Positions 6,760 to 8,592 of a stretch of 8,592 nucleotides of DNA are shown here, one piece after another. The stretch is taken from NCBI GenBank assembly GCA_029976905.1, contig JAPOLW010000137.1, positions 1-8,592 on the forward strand. Direction: 5' to 3'. The DNA comes from a bacterium (GTDB taxonomy: Bacteria; Desulfobacterota; Binatia; UBA12015). Every line of letters begins with the position of its first letter. The first letter of the stretch is position 1. Both the position numbers and the translations under genes were made by a program. The notes below the pieces were generated by a model. That model made no database searches, had not been told where the DNA came from, and worked only from the letters and a program-made list of their open reading frames with translations.

Positions 6760-8036
6760 GAGCGCGGCGCCCCGCTCTCGTCACCTTCCGCCCGACGAAA
6801 GACCAGACAGGCGTTGGTGCCGCCGAAGCCAAACGAATTGGACATGGCGATCGAGACGTCGGCGGCGCGCGCGGCATTGGGCACGTAGTCCAGGTCGCAC
6901 TCGGGATCGGGTTCTTCCTGGTTGATCGTCGGCGGCAGGATCCGCTCGCGCAGGGCAAGGATCGAATAGATCGACTCCAGGCCACCCGCAGCCCCCAGGA
7001 GATGCCCCGTCATGGACTTGGTCGAACTGATCGCCAGGCGCTCGGCGTGGGCGCCGAAGACGTGCTTGATGGCGAGTGTCTCGCTGACGTCGTTGAAGGG
7101 CGTCGACGTGCCGTGCGCGTTGACGTACCCGACGGCGGTCGGCTCGATTCCGGCGTCCTCGAGGGCGATCTTCATGCACTCCGAGGCGCCCCGCCCCTCG
7201 GGCGCCGGCTGGGTGATGTGATGGGCGTCTCCGTTTGCTCCGTACCCGATTACCTCTCCATGGATGCGCGCGCCCCGGGCGCACGCCGCGTCCCACTCTT
7301 CGAGGACCAGAATGCCGGCGCCCTCGCCCATCACGAAACCGTCACGGCCCCGATCGAAGGGCCGGCTCGCCTTTTGCGGCTCATCGTTGCGACGGGAGAG
7401 AGCCTTCATGATCGCAAAGCCGGCCACTCCCAGTTGCGTGAGGGCCGCCTCGGCCCCGCCACAAATCGCAGCGTCGAGGTAGCCGTCGCGGATCTGCCGG
7501 AAGGCTTCGCCCACCCCGTGGGCGCCCGATGCACAGGCACTGGTCGGAGCGAAGTTGGCCCCGCGTGCGCCGAAACGCATCGAGATGTGGCCGGGGGCCA
7601 GGTTCGAGATCAGTTTCGGGATGAAGAACGGGGAAAGACGGCGCAGCCTCGATTGGACGAAGGAGTCGTGCGTGTCCTCGATCGTCTGGAGTCCGCCGAT
7701 CCCCACGCCGACGATGCAGCCCACGCGGCTGGCATTCGCTTCGTCGATCACCAGACCCGAATCGTCCATGGCCTCGATCGCCGCCACCATGGCGTATTGG
7801 ATGAAGATGTCCATCCGGCGGATGTCTTTGCGATCGAGGTAGAGCGAGGGGTCGAAATCGACCTCTCCGGCGATCCGGGTCGGATAGTCCTCGCACGGGA
7901 ACCGGGTGAGCGGACCGATGCCCGAGCGGCCGTCCCGGATCCCCTCCCAGTTCACGCCGACACCGACGCCCAGGGGGCTGACCGCCCCCATGCCGGTCAC
8001 CGCCACGCGCCTCCACGGTCTCCGCTCGCGGTTCAT
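6756..8036 (-). CDS. fabF: Beta-ketoacyl-ACP synthase II (FabF)
   Basis: FabF condenses malonyl-ACP with a growing acyl-ACP in type II fatty acid synthesis, in the cytoplasm. The 426-residue product is near the E. coli length (413). The thiolase fold begins with RVAVTGMGAVSPLG (10-23). The nucleophile is Cys168 in TSACASGAHG, and the catalytic pair is His308 in NAHGTSTPFND and His345 in MTGHLLGAAGG, with Lys340 in STKSMTGH; all are displaced by five from E. coli FabF (163, 303, 340, 335). RPFDRGRDGFVMGEGAG (225-241) and the closing SNSFGFGGTNA motif are intact. The ATG at 8036 fits the family N-terminus; only a weak GGGAAA site precedes it. No acpP or fabG is adjacent, which is less usual for fabF; instead its stop overlaps the start of an ArsA-like ATPase gene. 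FabB is less likely given length and overall sequence. Confidence 0.96.
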   Translation of the reverse strand: MNRERRPWRRVAVTGMGAVSPLGVGVGVNWEGIRDGRSGIGPLTRFPCEDYPTRIAGEVDFDPSLYLDRKDIRRMDIFIQYAMVAAIEAMDDSGLVIDEANASRVGCIVGVGIGGLQTIEDTHDSFVQSRLRRLSPFFIPKLISNLAPGHISMRFGARGANFAPTSACASGAHGVGEAFRQIRDGYLDAAICGGAEAALTQLGVAGFAIMKALSRRNDEPQKASRPFDRGRDGFVMGEGAGILVLEEWDAACARGARIHGEVIGYGANGDAHHITQPAPEGRGASECMKIALEDAGIEPTAVGYVNAHGTSTPFNDVSETLAIKHVFGAHAERLAISSTKSMTGHLLGAAGGLESIYSILALRERILPPTINQEEPDPECDLDYVPNAARAADVSIAMSNSFGFGGTNACLVFRRAEGDESGAPRS

Positions 8037-8049
8037 GGCGAAATTTCCC

Positions 8050-8063
8050 GCGGGGCCCCCCGC
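8050..8063. repeat. GC-rich inverted repeat in the fabF leader
   Basis: GCGGGG and CCCCGC pair around a 2 nt centre, 14-27 nt upstream of the fabF ATG. It overlaps the perfect 8 bp palindrome CCCGCGGG (8047-8054). It could fold in RNA and limit ribosome access, or be a protein site, or arise by chance in GC-rich DNA. The 2 nt centre is too tight for a full hairpin, so the outer pairs would form the stem. Confidence 0.3.
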
Positions 8064-8097
8064 ACGAATCGGCGCAATCTGCCGCGCATCGTTGGCA

Positions 8098-8127
8098 TAG
8101 GTACGGAACGCCCGCGACGAGTGTCAA
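8098..8127 (-). promoter_or_regulatory. Possible sigma-70 promoter of fabF
   Basis: On the minus strand a perfect TTGACA (8127-8122) is followed after 18 nt by TACCTA (8103-8098), a poor -10 match. Transcription would begin near 8090, leaving a leader of about 55 nt. The perfect -35 in a GC-rich gap supports a promoter; the weak -10 and long spacer reduce confidence. Confidence 0.35.
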
Positions 8128-8133
8128 GCTGTC

Positions 8134-8151
8134 GGGAGGTCCGAGGCTCCC
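8134..8151. repeat. Short inverted repeat between fabF and the bamD-like gene
   Basis: GGGAG and CTCCC are separated by 8 nt, beside the -35 element of the proposed fabF promoter and about 40 nt upstream of the lipoprotein start. It is a possible operator or leader hairpin for either gene. At this size it may be chance. Confidence 0.2.
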
Positions 8152-8192
8152 CCATTTGCCCGGCCCCGCCAGCTCGTCTACCGTTGGCGACG

Positions 8193-8592
8193 ATGAGCTC
8201 CCAACGGTTTTCTGCCCCGCGCGGGCTCTGGTGCGCGATGCCGCTCGTCGCGGCACTCGTTTCGATCGGCTGTAGCAAAAGCGCCATGGACATCGGCTCC
8301 CCCGACGAGTTGTACGAGGAGGCGGTGATGGAGCACGCCGACGAGAACCACGACATCGCCGTCCAGCGGTATCGGGAAATGCTCGACCACTACCCGCTCG
8401 ACCCGCGCGCAGGGGAAATCGAGTTGCGCATCGCGCATGCCCACCTCGCCAACGAATCCTACCCCGAGGCGATTGCCGCCGGCTTCCTCGTCAGCTGCAA
8501 CTGCGAGGACTTTGAGCGCCGCGGCGAGACGCGCACCCCGCACCGCTGCAAGCACACCAACCACGTGCTGTTCGAGCTCGAAGCCAACCCCG
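8193..8592 (+). CDS. BamD-like outer-membrane lipoprotein with SWIM-like cysteine motif, 3' partial
   Basis: BamD is the essential TPR lipoprotein of the BAM complex, which inserts beta-barrel proteins into the outer membrane. The ATG at 8193 begins a signal peptide with a hydrophobic core (12-25) and a lipobox-like SIGC with Cys27 (Ser at -3 is less usual than Leu). The next part, SPDELYEEAVMEHADEN...AVQRYREMLDHYPLDPRAGEIELRIAHAHLA...YPEAIAA (36-96), follows the BamD N-terminus through the first TPR and into the second. From about residue 97 the expected helix (normally ending near NPTHPN) is replaced by a different segment with Cys102-x-Cys104-x14-Cys119-x-His121, flanked by EDF and KHTNHVLFEL, like a SWIM zinc finger. 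The frame stays open to the window end; the other two frames give no BamD continuation. No clear Shine-Dalgarno is seen. The BamD call is good for the first 96 residues; the rest may be a real unusual architecture or an assembly join. Confidence 0.65.
   Translation, partial: MSSQRFSAPRGLWCAMPLVAALVSIGCSKSAMDIGSPDELYEEAVMEHADENHDIAVQRYREMLDHYPLDPRAGEIELRIAHAHLANESYPEAIAAGFLVSCNCEDFERRGETRTPHRCKHTNHVLFELEANP

Noticed and set aside
5578..6888. A 436-residue plus-strand frame opposite the two ATPase genes
   Set aside because: The opposing frames encode full ArsA/Get3 motifs with coupled starts; this frame has no family features.
1..8592. Defence system, CRISPR array, prophage or insertion sequence
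   Set aside because: No direct-repeat array, transposase, integrase, nuclease or toxin-antitoxin motif is visible; nearly all of the window is housekeeping coding sequence with even composition.

Overview
This high-GC window looks like a piece of a diderm (Gram-negative) bacterial chromosome. The gene content (Obg, ProB, NadD, RsfS, a LapA/LapB-type membrane protein, FabF, a BamD-like lipoprotein) and a tandem pair of ArsA/Get3-like ATPases suit the broad former Deltaproteobacteria (Myxococcota, Binatota and relatives). That placement is an inference; no rRNA is present to support it. No tRNA, rRNA, CRISPR array, insertion sequence or phage gene is visible.

Layout: (1) positions 3-4660, plus strand, form one tightly packed run: obg (5' end cut off by the window) - proB - nadD - rsfS - lapA/lapB fusion. 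Each junction overlaps or nearly abuts (8 bp overlap, 1 bp overlap, 4 bp overlap, then a 6 bp gap), so the run is probably one translationally coupled operon mixing ribosome maturation (obg, rsfS), proline and NAD synthesis (proB, nadD) and envelope control (lapAB). (2) Positions 8036-4610, minus strand, form a second coupled run: fabF - ArsA-like ATPase 1 - ArsA-like ATPase 2, joined by GTGA and TTGA stop/start overlaps. (3) The two runs converge and their last genes overlap tail to tail by 51 bp, leaving no intergenic terminator. (4) A 156 bp divergent intergenic region (8037-8192) separates fabF from a plus-strand outer-membrane lipoprotein gene that starts like bamD and runs off the window end.

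The most interesting signal is the ATPase pair. ATPase 1 keeps the signature lysine of the deviant Walker A motif but has Arg in place of the P-loop lysine and Glu in place of the switch I Asp. ATPase 2 is the reverse: P-loop lysine and switch I Asp-Pro are present, but the signature lysine is Ser. Because the signature lysine acts across the dimer in this superfamily, the two proteins look built as an obligate heterodimer with one complete composite ATP site, resembling the mycobacterial Rv3679/Rv3680 (BagA/BagB) pair. The second notable signal is at the 3' edge: the BamD-like lipoprotein switches from its first TPR region into a C-x-C-x14-C-x-H pattern like a SWIM zinc finger, which is either a very unusual architecture or an assembly join. 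A third is the fusion of LapA-like and LapB-like parts in one protein ending in an atypical CxxC...CxC knuckle.
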